Source of the DNA: Chryseotalea sp. WA131a
Lineage (GTDB): Bacteria; Bacteroidota; Bacteroidia; Cytophagales; Cyclobacteriaceae
Assembly (NCBI GenBank): GCA_025370075.1
Contig: CP073016.1
Location: forward strand, 2,914,001-2,978,000
Direction: 5' to 3'
DNA: 64,000 bases
The notes under the pieces are model-generated. The model was not told where the DNA came from and did not search any database. It worked only from the letters and a program-made list of their open reading frames with translations. A program made the translations under genes and the position numbers. This document shows positions 24,817-32,991 of this stretch, one piece after another. How positions within the stretch are numbered: position 1 is the first letter of the stretch; each line of letters opens with the position of its first letter.

Positions 24817-25857
24817 CTACAAGCTAGCCATATCAATCACAAACCTATACCTCACATCACCTTTCACCATCCGTTCATACGCTTGATTAATATCTTTGAT
24901 GTCGATCAATTCAATATCAGAAACGATGTTGTGCTCGGCACAGTAATCCAACATTTCTTGGGTTTCAGGCAAGCCACCGATGGAAGAGCCCGCTACGCTT
25001 CTGCGGCCACCCACAATTGAGAACGGTTGAATTTCTAGTGCCTTCGAAGGTAATCCAACCAAAATATGCGTGCCATTTGTTTTTAACATGGACAGATAAA
25101 ACCGAAAATCATGTTCGGCTGAAACAGTATCGATGATAAAATCAAAATAGCCCTTCACCGATTTCGCTTGCGCGGGATCACTCGTCAACACAAATTTATG
25201 GGCACCCAATTTTTTGGCTTCTGCTTCTTTGCTGGCCGATGTGCTCAGCACCGTAACCTCCGCGCCAAACGCTGCACCAAACTTTACCGCCATGTGGCCC
25301 AATCCTCCTAAGCCTAAAACTGCCAAGCGATGACCTTTGCCAATTTTCCAATGGCGCAAGGGCGAATAGGTGGTAATGCCCGCACACAATAATGGCGCAG
25401 CGGCTGCCAACGAAATTTTTTCTGAAATACGAAGCGTAAAATCTTCGTGAACGACCATGATGTTGGAGTAACCACCATAGGTAGGCAAACCGTCCTTGCC
25501 CATCCCATTGTACGTTGGCACAGCACCAACCGTGCAATACTGCTCTAAACCTTGCTTACAATTTTCACATCCACGACAGGAGTCCACCAAACAACCAACA
25601 CCCACTAAATCACCAACTTTGAATTTTTTAACCGCACCACCAATTTTTGTAACCTTCCCTACTACCTCATGGCCCGGCACCATGGGAAAAATTCCAGGAA
25701 ACCACTCATTGCGGATTTGGTGCAGATCAGAATGGCACACGCCACAATAGTTGATATCGAATTGAACATCATGTGCGCCCACTTCGCGCCTTTCAAAATT
25801 CCAAGGTGCAAGTGATGAGGTGTGAGTCTGAGCTGCGTAAGCTTTGGTTATTGTCAT
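24817..25857 (-). CDS. Zinc-dependent NAD(P) alcohol dehydrogenase (YahK/cinnamyl type)
   Basis: 346-residue medium-chain dehydrogenase. The catalytic zinc ligands are in NYCGVCHSDLH (Cys, His) and the PMVPGHEVVG His-Glu pair. The structural zinc site is CRGCENCKQGLEQYC. The cofactor-binding loop is AVLGLGGLGHMAVKFGAAFGAEV, followed by a Ser-Thr-Ser end of strand that favours NADP over NAD. GRRSVAGSSIGGLPETQEMLDYC fits the YahK / cinnamyl-alcohol branch, which reduces aldehydes. It is downstream of the rocD and small-ORF group on the minus strand and divergent from nothing. The substrate is not deducible. Confidence 0.92.
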   Translation of the reverse strand: MTITKAYAAQTHTSSLAPWNFERREVGAHDVQFDINYCGVCHSDLHQIRNEWFPGIFPMVPGHEVVGKVTKIGGAVKKFKVGDLVGVGCLVDSCRGCENCKQGLEQYCTVGAVPTYNGMGKDGLPTYGGYSNIMVVHEDFTLRISEKISLAAAAPLLCAGITTYSPLRHWKIGKGHRLAVLGLGGLGHMAVKFGAAFGAEVTVLSTSASKEAEAKKLGAHKFVLTSDPAQAKSVKGYFDFIIDTVSAEHDFRFYLSMLKTNGTHILVGLPSKALEIQPFSIVGGRRSVAGSSIGGLPETQEMLDYCAEHNIVSDIELIDIKDINQAYERMVKGDVRYRFVIDMASL

Positions 25858-25863
25858 TTGGAA

Positions 25864-26016
25864 TTAGTTGTCCTTTCCGGATTTAAGTGGTTCAATTTTC
25901 TTTCTTAGAGTTGTCGCACTTTCAGAGCGAGGTTGTAAATGTGGAGGTTTATTTCTGACGATAGAAAAATAATCGGTTCTATCCTTTACACCAGTAGCTT
26001 TTAATGTCTTCTTCAT
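25864..26016 (-). CDS. Small ORF, 50 residues, possible antitoxin-like partner
   Basis: A short frame with its own ATG (26014-26016) and a TAA at 25864-25866, overlapping the 3' end of the 68-codon gene by 38 nt in another frame and ending 6 nt before the dehydrogenase start. The product is basic and mostly non-globular: MKKTLKATGVKDRTDYFSIV, then a Pro/Arg-rich middle, then a Lys-rich helix (TTLRKKIEPLKSGKDN). A small gene overlapping the end of another small gene is the usual layout of toxin-antitoxin pairs. I do not recognise the protein family, and no ribbon-helix-helix motif is evident. Confidence 0.4.
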   Translation of the reverse strand: MKKTLKATGVKDRTDYFSIVRNKPPHLQPRSESATTLRKKIEPLKSGKDN

Positions 26017-26254
26017 ATGGTAAATCTATTTGAAGTGCTTGTAATTCGTAATTTGGGTCAGATGAAATTTTATATGCGATGTGAATAAACTTTCTTCTAT
26101 TGCTAAAACCTACTATGTAATCGAAATTTGAAAATGGCTTTAACTGAGACTTCGTATTGGCAAATATACTCTGAATTTCATCCAATGTGATATTAAGTTT
26201 CTTAAGTTCTAGCCGATCTATAGAAGAGAAATCTATTTAGAAATCAACATTCAT
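25979..26254 (-). pseudogene. Small BrnT-like gene with an in-frame nonsense codon
   Basis: The frame begins with an ATG at 26252-26254, only 5 nt after the rocD stop, reads MNVDF, meets TAA at 26237-26239, then continues open as IDFSSIDRLELKKLNITLDE to a TAG at 25979-25981. After the TAA the only usual start is a TTG at 26183-26185, which would give 68 residues. The order helix (LDEIQSIFAN), paired strands (YIVGFSNRRKFIHIAYKI), strand (YELQALQI), helix (EEDIKSYW) resembles BrnT-type ribonuclease toxins without their N-terminal motif. Either the gene was killed by one nonsense change, or it now starts at TTG, or the base is a sequencing error. It overlaps the 50-residue ORF. Confidence 0.5.
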
Positions 26255-26259
26255 ACCTG

Positions 26260-27492
26260 TCAAAATTCCAAAACCACTTTCTCAATAATATCGCAGCACT
26301 CGTGCAATTGCTCTTCGGTAATCACCAATGGTGGTGCTAATCGAATGATGTTTCCATGGGTTGGCTTTGCCAGCAATCCATTATTTACAAAACCTTCGCA
26401 AATGTTCCACGCGGTTTCACTCTGAGGCGTGTCGTTTATCATAATCGCATTCAGCAATCCTTTGCCTCTTACGAGTGTAATCATATTGGTGCGCTTCATA
26501 AAATCCGTCATCCGTGTCCGGAAAATTTTCCCTAGTCGTTCAGCATTGTCGGCAAGATTTTCATCTTTGATTACTTGCAATGCTTCGACCACTACAGCCG
26601 AGGCCAGTGGATTGCCTCCAAACGTAGAGCCATGTTCACCAGGCTTTATCACCAGCATTATTTCATCGTTGGCCAACACCAACGAAATCGGCAACACACC
26701 ACCGGACAAAGCTTTGCCCAAAATCAACATGTCGGGCTTTACATTTTCATGATCACTCGCCAGCATCTTGCCCGTGCGCGCAATGCCGGTTTGTATTTCG
26801 TCCATCATCAACAACACGTTGTGCTGCTTGCAAAGTTTTTCGGCAGACTTCAAATAACCCTCGTGTGGAACATATACACCCGCCTCGCCTTGAATCGGTT
26901 CAATCCATAAACCGCATACGTTCGGATTGGCTAATACTTTTTCAAGTGCCGCCACGTTGTCATACTCAACAATTTCAAAACCTGGCATAAATGGACCAAA
27001 CCCTTTGGTGGAGCTCGGATCGGTTGATGCTGAGATAATCGTAGTGGTGCGCCCGTGGAAATTTTTTTTCACTGCTACAATCACGGCTTGATTATCGGGG
27101 ATACCTTTTTTGGTATAGCCCCACTTGCGGGCTAGCTTAATGGCTGTCTCGTTTGCCTCGGCACCACTGTTCATAAATAATGCCTTGTTGTAACCAAACG
27201 TTTCGCACACGTATTTTTCGGCCACGCCCAATTTATCGTTATAAAAAGCCCGCGAGGTTAATGTTAATTCTTTTGCCTGCTCGATCAATGCGTTGATGAT
27301 GCGCGGATGGCAATGGCCTTGGTTGACAGCACTGTAGGCAGAAAGAAAATCGTAATAGCGTTTTCCCTCCACATCCCACAAAAACACGCCCTCACCTTTG
27401 CTCAACACCACTGGAAGTGGGTGGTAATTGTGCGCACCGTATTTTTCTTCTAACTGAATTGCCTCTTGGCTAGATGTAATTGTATCGACCAT
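26260..27492 (-). CDS. rocD: Ornithine aminotransferase
   Basis: PLP enzyme that moves the delta-amino group of ornithine to 2-oxoglutarate, giving glutamate-semialdehyde (arginine catabolism and proline link). The 410 residues fit class III aminotransferases of the OAT subtype: AHNYHPLPVVLSKGEGVFLWD at the N-terminus, FLSAYSAVNQGHCHPRI, MNSGAEANETAIKLARKWGY (PLP phosphate loop), FHGRTTTIISASTDPSS, EPIQGEAGVYVP, LLMMDEIQTGIARTGK, and the PLP-Lys segment LILGKALSGGVLP. It heads a minus-strand run with the small gene pair and perhaps the dehydrogenase. It is divergent from rmuC (56-nt spacer). Confidence 0.95.
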   Translation of the reverse strand: MVDTITSSQEAIQLEEKYGAHNYHPLPVVLSKGEGVFLWDVEGKRYYDFLSAYSAVNQGHCHPRIINALIEQAKELTLTSRAFYNDKLGVAEKYVCETFGYNKALFMNSGAEANETAIKLARKWGYTKKGIPDNQAVIVAVKKNFHGRTTTIISASTDPSSTKGFGPFMPGFEIVEYDNVAALEKVLANPNVCGLWIEPIQGEAGVYVPHEGYLKSAEKLCKQHNVLLMMDEIQTGIARTGKMLASDHENVKPDMLILGKALSGGVLPISLVLANDEIMLVIKPGEHGSTFGGNPLASAVVVEALQVIKDENLADNAERLGKIFRTRMTDFMKRTNMITLVRGKGLLNAIMINDTPQSETAWNICEGFVNNGLLAKPTHGNIIRLAPPLVITEEQLHECCDIIEKVVLEF

Positions 27493-27548
27493 AAAATTTT
27501 AATTTCAAAGAGCTATAAAGGTAGCGAAATGATCTAAATTTACAGCCC

Positions 27549-28865
27549 ATGGAAATACTGTTTATACTGATTGGGCTATTGGTAGGTGGTTTGGTTGGCT
27601 GGCTGATCAGCAAATCGTCTTTAGCAGGCGGATTGCAAGATGCCAAAACCCGTTTGTTGGTAGAGCAAGAAAAGAGCAAATCGTTGATCGATCAGTTGGA
27701 CGCACAAAAAAAGATATTGGAATCGGAACGGGAAAAAATATTAGACCTAACCAACAGCTTGGCGGCAGCCGAAGCGGACTATCGCAACTTAGAAGAAAAA
27801 CTAGAGGAACGAAAAGAAGAAGCACAAGAGCTACAAAAAAAGTTTACCGATCAATTTAAAAACCTCGCCAACGAAATTTTTGAAGAGAAGAGCAAAAAAT
27901 TCACCGATCAAAACAAATCCAACATCTTTGATTTACTAAAACCGTTGGGTGAAAAAATTGTAGAATTTGAGAAACGCGTGGAAGAAACCCATAAAGACAC
28001 CATCTCACGCAATTCTGCTTTACGCGAACAGTTAGAAAATTTGCAACGACTAAATGTGCAGATGACCAAAGAGGCCGAGAATTTAACCCGCGCCTTAAAA
28101 GGCGACAGCCAAACACAAGGGGCATGGGGTGAGTTTATCTTGGAAAGCATTTTAGAGAAATCAGGTCTTGAGCGTGACCGCGAATATTCCATTCAAGAAT
28201 CATTTACAACGGCAGAAGGTCGGTTGCGGCCGGATGTGATCATTCGTCTGCCCGAAAATCGCCATGTGGTAATTGACTCAAAAGTAAGTTTAACCGCTTA
28301 CAACAGTTTCATCAATGCACAAACCGAAGAAGAAAAAGTAATTGCCTTGAAAGCACATCTTATTTCTATTCGTCAACATATGAAAGGGCTTTCTGAAAAA
28401 AATTATCAAAACATTTCAGATCAAAGCTTGGATTTTGTGATCATGTTCATCCCGATTGAACCAGCCTACATTTTGGCCATCCAATCAGAGAAAAATTTAT
28501 ACGAAGAGGCTCTTCAGCGAAGGATAGTTTTTGTGAGCCCTACCTTATTGATCCCCTCTTTGCAGTTAATAAAAAACGTATGGAAGCAAGAGTACCAAAA
28601 TCGCCACGTACTAGATATCGCCAACAAGGCAGGCGATCTGTATGATAAATTTGTGGGTTTCACTGAAGATTTGATTACACTCGGTCGGCACATGGATTCG
28701 TCCAAAAAGATGTACGAAGAGTCGATGAAAAAACTCTCCGTTGGAAGCGGCAACTTAGTGCGCAGAACGGAAGAGCTTAAAAAATTAGGAGCAAAAGCAA
28801 GTAAGTCGATTGATGGCAAATTGCTCAGTCGGTCAGATGACCAAGCTGATTTATTCAATCAATAG
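27549..28865 (+). CDS. rmuC: DNA recombination protein RmuC
   Basis: 438 residues: an N-terminal membrane helix (about 2-20, FILIGLLVGGLVGWLI), a long coiled coil (about 30-195, very rich in Glu/Lys/Gln), then the RmuC PD-(D/E)XK nuclease-like domain (about 205-385). The domain shows SQTQGAWGEFILESILEKSGL, RLRPDVIIRLPENRHVVIDSKVSL (the Asp and DSK active-site pattern) and FVIMFIPIEPAYILAI. RmuC limits recombination of inverted repeats and is linked to genome stability. The length is typical. The ABC permease follows on the same strand. Confidence 0.95.
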   Translation: MEILFILIGLLVGGLVGWLISKSSLAGGLQDAKTRLLVEQEKSKSLIDQLDAQKKILESEREKILDLTNSLAAAEADYRNLEEKLEERKEEAQELQKKFTDQFKNLANEIFEEKSKKFTDQNKSNIFDLLKPLGEKIVEFEKRVEETHKDTISRNSALREQLENLQRLNVQMTKEAENLTRALKGDSQTQGAWGEFILESILEKSGLERDREYSIQESFTTAEGRLRPDVIIRLPENRHVVIDSKVSLTAYNSFINAQTEEEKVIALKAHLISIRQHMKGLSEKNYQNISDQSLDFVIMFIPIEPAYILAIQSEKNLYEEALQRRIVFVSPTLLIPSLQLIKNVWKQEYQNRHVLDIANKAGDLYDKFVGFTEDLITLGRHMDSSKKMYEESMKKLSVGSGNLVRRTEELKKLGAKASKSIDGKLLSRSDDQADLFNQ

Positions 28866-28921
28866 TCAACAATTTGTAACATTTTGCTTCTAAATTGGTC
28901 TTGGAGCATGAACCTAACAGT

Positions 28922-30139
28922 ATGCTCAAAAAAATAGTTACTTCCTTTAAAATGGCCGTGGGCAACATGCACGGCAATCTCTTTCACACCTTGCTTTCGA
29001 TTTTAGGGATGATCATTGGGGTAGCAGCCCTCGTTTCGATTTTATCGCTCATCGATGGCATGGAAAAATTTGCCAAAGACCAAATCAGCGAAACCACCTC
29101 TCTAAAATCAATTGCGCTAACGCCCAGAAGCACAAGAACCGTCAATGGCATTTCAGTAAAAAAAGATTCGTTTGTATACGTTACCTATTCCAAATTCAAA
29201 GAATTAGAAAAATCGATCAAGCAGCAAGCAAAATTTTATCTCATCAGCACACAATCAGCCGAAGTGAGCTCACCAGAAATTTCATCTCCCATAGTGAGCA
29301 TGGTATATGGCTGCAGTGAAACCATGAGGCCCGGGCTCACACTCCTAAAAGGCAGATTGTTTACCATCAATGATTTTAATTCGAACCCTATCAACGCAAT
29401 CGTAAACAAATCTTTTCTTTCGGCATCGGGCAAATCAGATTTCGCTTGGCTAGGTAAATCACTCCAAATCAATGGCCGTGAAATAAAAATTATTGGCATC
29501 GTGGATGAAAAATCTGAACGGCCAGAAATTTATTTGCCCATCACTACCTTCAGCCATGCAGAACTAAAATCATATCCGCCTTCAATTTCCGTGGATGTAG
29601 CCGAGGTAGAAGATGTGGCTTCAGTGAAGCAATCCATTAGCGCATGGATAAAAGAGCAATACCCCAACAATACTGATGACCTTGAATTGATGACGCATGA
29701 GTTCCGATTAGAGCAAGCGACCAAAGGCTTTATGCTGTTTCGCGTCATCATGGGTTTGATTGTAGGCATCTCAGTTATCGTGGGCGGCATTGGTGTGATG
29801 AACGTGATGTTGATTACCGTTACACAGCGTACCACTGAAATTGGTGTGCGAAAAGCATTGGGAGCAAATCGCAAAGATATTGTATTGCAGTTTTTAGCCG
29901 AGGCTGTTTCTATTTCAACATTGGGTAGCCTTTGCGGGTTGGTGTTAGGCATCTTGGGCACGATGGGCATCATCCCTATCGTGAAAGCCATTACAAAAGT
30001 TCCCTTTCAAGCTTCTTATACCTGGAACACCATTGGCGTAGTAGCCGTTCTCGCCATTGTGGTCGGAATTATTTTTGGAACCTATCCCGCCATTCGTGCT
30101 TCCAAGTTAGATCCGGTAGAGGCGATTCGAAAAGAGTAG
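28922..30139 (+). CDS. MacB/FtsX-type ABC transporter permease
   Basis: 405 residues from the ATG at 28922 (MLKKIVTSFKMAVGN); an upstream in-frame TTG at 28895 is possible but adds only nine polar residues. One N-terminal membrane helix (LLSILGMIIGVAALVSILSL), a ~200-residue periplasmic MacB_PCD domain, then the three-helix FtsX domain: RVIMGLIVGISVIVGGIGVMNVMLI, the cytoplasmic coupling loop TEIGVRKALGANRKDI, and the ending TYPAIRASKLDPVEAIRKE. No ATPase gene is adjacent, so its partner must be encoded elsewhere. Function by family is export or mechanical transduction for lipoproteins, peptides or drugs. Confidence 0.88.
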   Translation: MLKKIVTSFKMAVGNMHGNLFHTLLSILGMIIGVAALVSILSLIDGMEKFAKDQISETTSLKSIALTPRSTRTVNGISVKKDSFVYVTYSKFKELEKSIKQQAKFYLISTQSAEVSSPEISSPIVSMVYGCSETMRPGLTLLKGRLFTINDFNSNPINAIVNKSFLSASGKSDFAWLGKSLQINGREIKIIGIVDEKSERPEIYLPITTFSHAELKSYPPSISVDVAEVEDVASVKQSISAWIKEQYPNNTDDLELMTHEFRLEQATKGFMLFRVIMGLIVGISVIVGGIGVMNVMLITVTQRTTEIGVRKALGANRKDIVLQFLAEAVSISTLGSLCGLVLGILGTMGIIPIVKAITKVPFQASYTWNTIGVVAVLAIVVGIIFGTYPAIRASKLDPVEAIRKE

Positions 30140-30214
30140 TAAATTTTTTTGGGCATGGCCATGTGAGGCCAAAGTAAGTTGCAGGTTGGATTCTTAACTG
30201 CAATCTTTGCACAT

Positions 30215-30691
30215 ATGAAAGTAACTGCCGACAACAAACTCAAGAATTTTATACTAATAATAGTCTCATTAGCTGCATTTATACAAAATGTTTATTGCCA
30301 AGCTAATGTCAGCGACACAGCTTTATATCAACTTAAGGTAGTTCGTCACTTTGAATCTTTATCAGAAATGGCCACTGAAATAATTAACTTGAGGGATAAT
30401 ACGGGTTATCTTGTCTTTAAAAGAGATACTTTGATCTATAAGTCAAAGAGCAAGAAGTCGGCTAGGTTATTCGATGTGAAAATTTGCTATTGTGATATCA
30501 TAAGTTTTGAGAAATATAATTTTGGTGGGATCATGCCCAACAGGATTAAAGTTATCACACTTGATAAAGTTTATCAATTTGGGACCTACAAACGAAGAAC
30601 GGCAATACAAGTAGCACAAAAACAAATGTCACTTTGCAAAGAGAAACCAAGCCGCAAACTCGTTAAAGAAACTACCGAAGGCAACATGTGA
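30215..30691 (+). CDS. Hypothetical protein carrying a duplicated GroES-like gene start
   Basis: 158 residues from the ATG at 30215. The first 10 residues (MKVTADNKLK) are identical to those of the next gene, because 29 nt are duplicated exactly. The rest is unrelated: a hydrophobic segment (NFILIIVSLAAFIQNVYCQ) that would work as a signal peptide or lipoprotein-like leader with the duplicated residues as its polar n-region, then a small beta-rich domain (YLVFKRDTLIYKSKSKKSARLFDVKICYCDIISFEKY read in order) and a basic tail. No family is recognised. The body is AT-richer than its neighbours. It looks like an insertion that captured the start codon and leader of the GroES-like gene. Confidence 0.5.
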   Translation: MKVTADNKLKNFILIIVSLAAFIQNVYCQANVSDTALYQLKVVRHFESLSEMATEIINLRDNTGYLVFKRDTLIYKSKSKKSARLFDVKICYCDIISFEKYNFGGIMPNRIKVITLDKVYQFGTYKRRTAIQVAQKQMSLCKEKPSRKLVKETTEGNM

Positions 30692-30816
30692 CATAATGAT
30701 GCTCAAATCAAAAAAAGATAGTGGAGATCGTGAATTTTGGCGATTCATTTTTTGTCTATACTTTGAGCCGTTATTTGTGTAAGATTAATGAAAGTAACTG
30801 CCGACAACAAACTCAA
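30215..30816 (+). repeat. 29-nt direct repeat spanning two gene starts
   Basis: Bases 30215-30243 and 30788-30816 are identical (ATG plus the following 26 nt), and two further bases match after a single difference. Sequence upstream of each copy differs. The copies are 573 nt apart and bracket the hypothetical gene. Confidence 0.9.
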
Positions 30817-31162
30817 AAAATTAATTGTGGTGGGCGATCGTGTGCTCATTCGTCCTGCCAAGGAATCTGACAAAACAGAAAGTGGTTTGTATTTGCCACC
30901 CGGTGTACAAGAGAAAGAAAAAATACAGCGCGGTTATGTCATCAAGGTTGGCCCTGGCTATCCGCTGCCCATGCCTGCCGATGAAGACGACCTTTGGAAG
31001 GGCAAAGAAGATCAAGTGAAGTATTTGCCCTTGCAAGCCCAGGAAGGTGACTTGGCTATTTTTTTACAAAAGGGTGCCATCGAAGTCATGTATGAAGGTG
31101 AGAAGTATTTTATTGTGCCACAGGTTTCTATCTTGATGCTTGAGCGGGAAGAAGATTTATGA
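30788..31162 (+). CDS. GroES/Cpn10-family co-chaperonin-like protein
   Basis: 124 residues. The Cpn10 beta-barrel is evident from VVGDRVLIRPAKESDKTESGLYLPPGVQEKEKIQRGYVIKVGPG read in order, with the roof/mobile-loop positions (TESGLYLPP) in place. The C-terminal half has GDLAIFLQKGAIEVMYEGEKYFIVPQVSILML, matching the end of GroES. An insert (YPLPMPADEDDLWKGKEDQVKYLPLQ) between the halves makes it ~30 residues longer than true GroES. No groEL is adjacent, so it is a stand-alone paralogue. Its start is shared by duplication with the preceding gene, and the -7-like tatactttg lies 23 nt upstream. Confidence 0.85.
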   Translation: MKVTADNKLKKLIVVGDRVLIRPAKESDKTESGLYLPPGVQEKEKIQRGYVIKVGPGYPLPMPADEDDLWKGKEDQVKYLPLQAQEGDLAIFLQKGAIEVMYEGEKYFIVPQVSILMLEREEDL

Positions 31163-31183
31163 TTTTTTGATAACTTTGAATCA

Positions 31184-31762
31184 ATGGAGTCAGTTACATT
31201 AAATATTCCCGTAGATTACCCGATGACGGATGATGAGCTATTTGCTTTTTGTGCTGCAAATAAAGAATTAAGAATTGAAAAAGATGAACTAGGACAATTA
31301 ATCATTATGTCACCAGCAGGAGGGGTTACCGGAAATTTGAATTTTAGACTTACTGGTATTTTTTTTCAATGGGTAGAAAAAAGCAAACTAGGTTACGGAT
31401 TTGATTCTGCAACAGGTTTTCGTCTGGCTGATAAATCGATGCGTTCCCCTGATGTATCGTGGATAAAAAAAGAAAGATGGGAAGCCCTAAAGGTAGAGGA
31501 TCAAGAAAAATTTGCGCCCGTTTGCCCAGATTTTGTGATTGAAATACGTTCTAAATCAGATTCGTTTAGTCAGTTAAAATCCAAAATGGAAAAATGGGTT
31601 GAGAACGGTTGTAAATTGGCTTGGCTCATTGATCCGATCCAGCAAAAGTCGTATGTGTATAAGTCTCATACTGCCGTGGAAGAAATAACTGGCTTTGATA
31701 AAACACTTCATGCAGAACCTTTACTTCCTGGTTTTGAGTTGAACCTCAATCGGCTTCTCTAA
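31184..31762 (+). CDS. Uma2-family (DUF820) putative restriction endonuclease
   Basis: 192 residues with the DUF820/Uma2 PD-(D/E)XK pattern: YPMTDDELFAFCAANKELRIE, IIMSPAGGVTGNLNFRL, SATGFRLADKSMRSPDVSWI (acidic site residue), CPDFVIEIRSKSDSFSQL (Asp then Glu-x-Arg/Lys core) and KMEKWVENGCKLAWLIDP. This family is much expanded in cyanobacteria and also found in Bacteroidota; its biological role is uncertain. It lies 21 nt after the GroES-like gene and 20 nt before a small conserved gene on the same strand, so cotranscription is likely. Confidence 0.88.
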   Translation: MESVTLNIPVDYPMTDDELFAFCAANKELRIEKDELGQLIIMSPAGGVTGNLNFRLTGIFFQWVEKSKLGYGFDSATGFRLADKSMRSPDVSWIKKERWEALKVEDQEKFAPVCPDFVIEIRSKSDSFSQLKSKMEKWVENGCKLAWLIDPIQQKSYVYKSHTAVEEITGFDKTLHAEPLLPGFELNLNRLL

Positions 31763-31782
31763 ATTCTTCCAACCTAAAAGTT

Positions 31783-32007
31783 ATGGCAGGCCTCTCTTTT
31801 AATTCCCTGCGGGTGGGCAAACAATATGTACTTACCAACTTTGGAGAAACCTTTGAATTTGAAATTGAGCAAGCACTTTCGCACCACGATTTTAAAGTAA
31901 AAGATTTGTTTACGCTCGAGCGATATACCATCAAAGAGCTGATTAAGTTTGGCAGGGGTAAAGATTTTGAAATTCGCGAGAAAGAGACCGATATGGATTC
32001 GTTGTGA
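31783..32007 (+). CDS. Small conserved hypothetical protein, 74 residues
   Basis: Beta-rich and soluble: SFNSLRVGKQYVLTNFGETFEFEIEQAL followed by FKVKDLFTLERYTIKELIKFGRGKDFEIRE, read in order. It opens like a small SH3- or Tudor-type barrel and closes with a GKDFEIRE strand, but I cannot name the family. No signal peptide. The ATG follows the Uma2 stop by 20 nt. The tidy domain-like composition and normal codon use suggest a real gene. Confidence 0.6.
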   Translation: MAGLSFNSLRVGKQYVLTNFGETFEFEIEQALSHHDFKVKDLFTLERYTIKELIKFGRGKDFEIREKETDMDSL

Positions 32008-32074
32008 AAAGTATTTTTTTTAGTAGTCGCTAAGAGGACTGTGGCATTATACCTAGCTTGCCAAAAATAGTTGA

Positions 32075-32863
32075 TTGGAATACTTCGGATACATTGCCGC
32101 CATCTTCATTGGGTTTCTGTTGGGTTTGCTCGGGGGCGGGGGGTCCATCCTTTCCATTCCCATTTTAGTCTACATTTTTAAATTGGATGCCGTAACGGCC
32201 TCTGCCTATTCGCTTTTTATTGTTGGCACTACCAGTTTGGCAGGTGCAGTGCCCAAGTACCGCGATCACTTAGTGAATCTACGAACAGGATTTCTCTTTG
32301 GCATACCTTCTATCATCACCATTTTTCTCACCCGAAAATTTATAGTGCCCGCCTTGCCTGAGATAATTGTATCGTTCGAAAATTTTGTGATCACCAAACG
32401 ATTATTCCTGCTCGGGTTATTCGCCATTCTAATGGTGTTGGCATCTGTTAGCATGATTCGCGGCCGCAGAGAGATTCATCCATCCAGAAAAAAACACAAC
32501 ACACTTTTGATTATTGTGGAAGGCACACTCATCGGATTTCTGACTGGGTTGGTGGGTGCGGGCGGTGGCTTTTTAATTATCCCTGCTTTGGTGCTGCTCA
32601 CAGGCTTGCCCATGAAAACCGCCACGGGCACTTCCCTTTTTATCATCGCGCTTAATTCGCTTACCGGATTTTTAGGTGATTTACTGAACCGTCCGATGGA
32701 TTGGCAATTCTTGTTGATTATCACATCTATCGCAATTGTAGGTGTTCATTTTGGCAATGTGATGTCTCGTCAGATCTCTGGAATTAAACTTAAAAAGGTG
32801 TTTGGTTGGTTCACTCTTGCTATGGGTTGCTGGATTCTAGTTCGAGAGACCCTTCTTTCTTAA
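32075..32863 (+). CDS. TauE/SafE-family anion permease
   Basis: 262 residues, about eight membrane helices. Two repeated glycine-rich halves give the family away: IFIGFLLGLLGGGGSILSIPIL at the N-terminus and LIGFLTGLVGAGGGFLIIPALVLL in the middle, each followed by an AxxxSLF-type helix (ASAYSLFIVGTTSLAGA and ATGTSLFIIALNSLTGF). Members export sulfite, sulfoacetate or other anions; the substrate here is unknown. The TTG at 32075 is used because an in-frame stop lies immediately upstream (32072-32074). Confidence 0.88.
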   Translation: MEYFGYIAAIFIGFLLGLLGGGGSILSIPILVYIFKLDAVTASAYSLFIVGTTSLAGAVPKYRDHLVNLRTGFLFGIPSIITIFLTRKFIVPALPEIIVSFENFVITKRLFLLGLFAILMVLASVSMIRGRREIHPSRKKHNTLLIIVEGTLIGFLTGLVGAGGGFLIIPALVLLTGLPMKTATGTSLFIIALNSLTGFLGDLLNRPMDWQFLLIITSIAIVGVHFGNVMSRQISGIKLKKVFGWFTLAMGCWILVRETLLS

Positions 32864-32949
32864 AATGTTTTATTCGATTTTTAGCTGAATTCGATGGTTT
32901 TAAGGAAATCAATCACTTAAATGAAACCTTTTAGGTCTCAATTACGATA

Positions 32950-32970
32950 TTTGATAGCAATGCTATCAAA
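32950..32970. promoter_or_regulatory. Palindromic operator upstream of the tetR gene
   Basis: TTTGATAGC-aat-GCTATCAAA, with perfect 9-bp arms and a 3-nt centre, ends 21 nt before the tetR ATG. Size and position fit an autoregulatory TetR-family operator. Confidence 0.7.
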
Positions 32971-32991
32971 TTGGTTTGTAATTATATCAAA

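Noticed and set aside
26237..26239. Recoding (selenocysteine or read-through) at the stop in the BrnT-like gene
   Set aside because: The codon is TAA, not TGA, and no recoding structure is visible; nonsense mutation, alternative start or sequence error are simpler.
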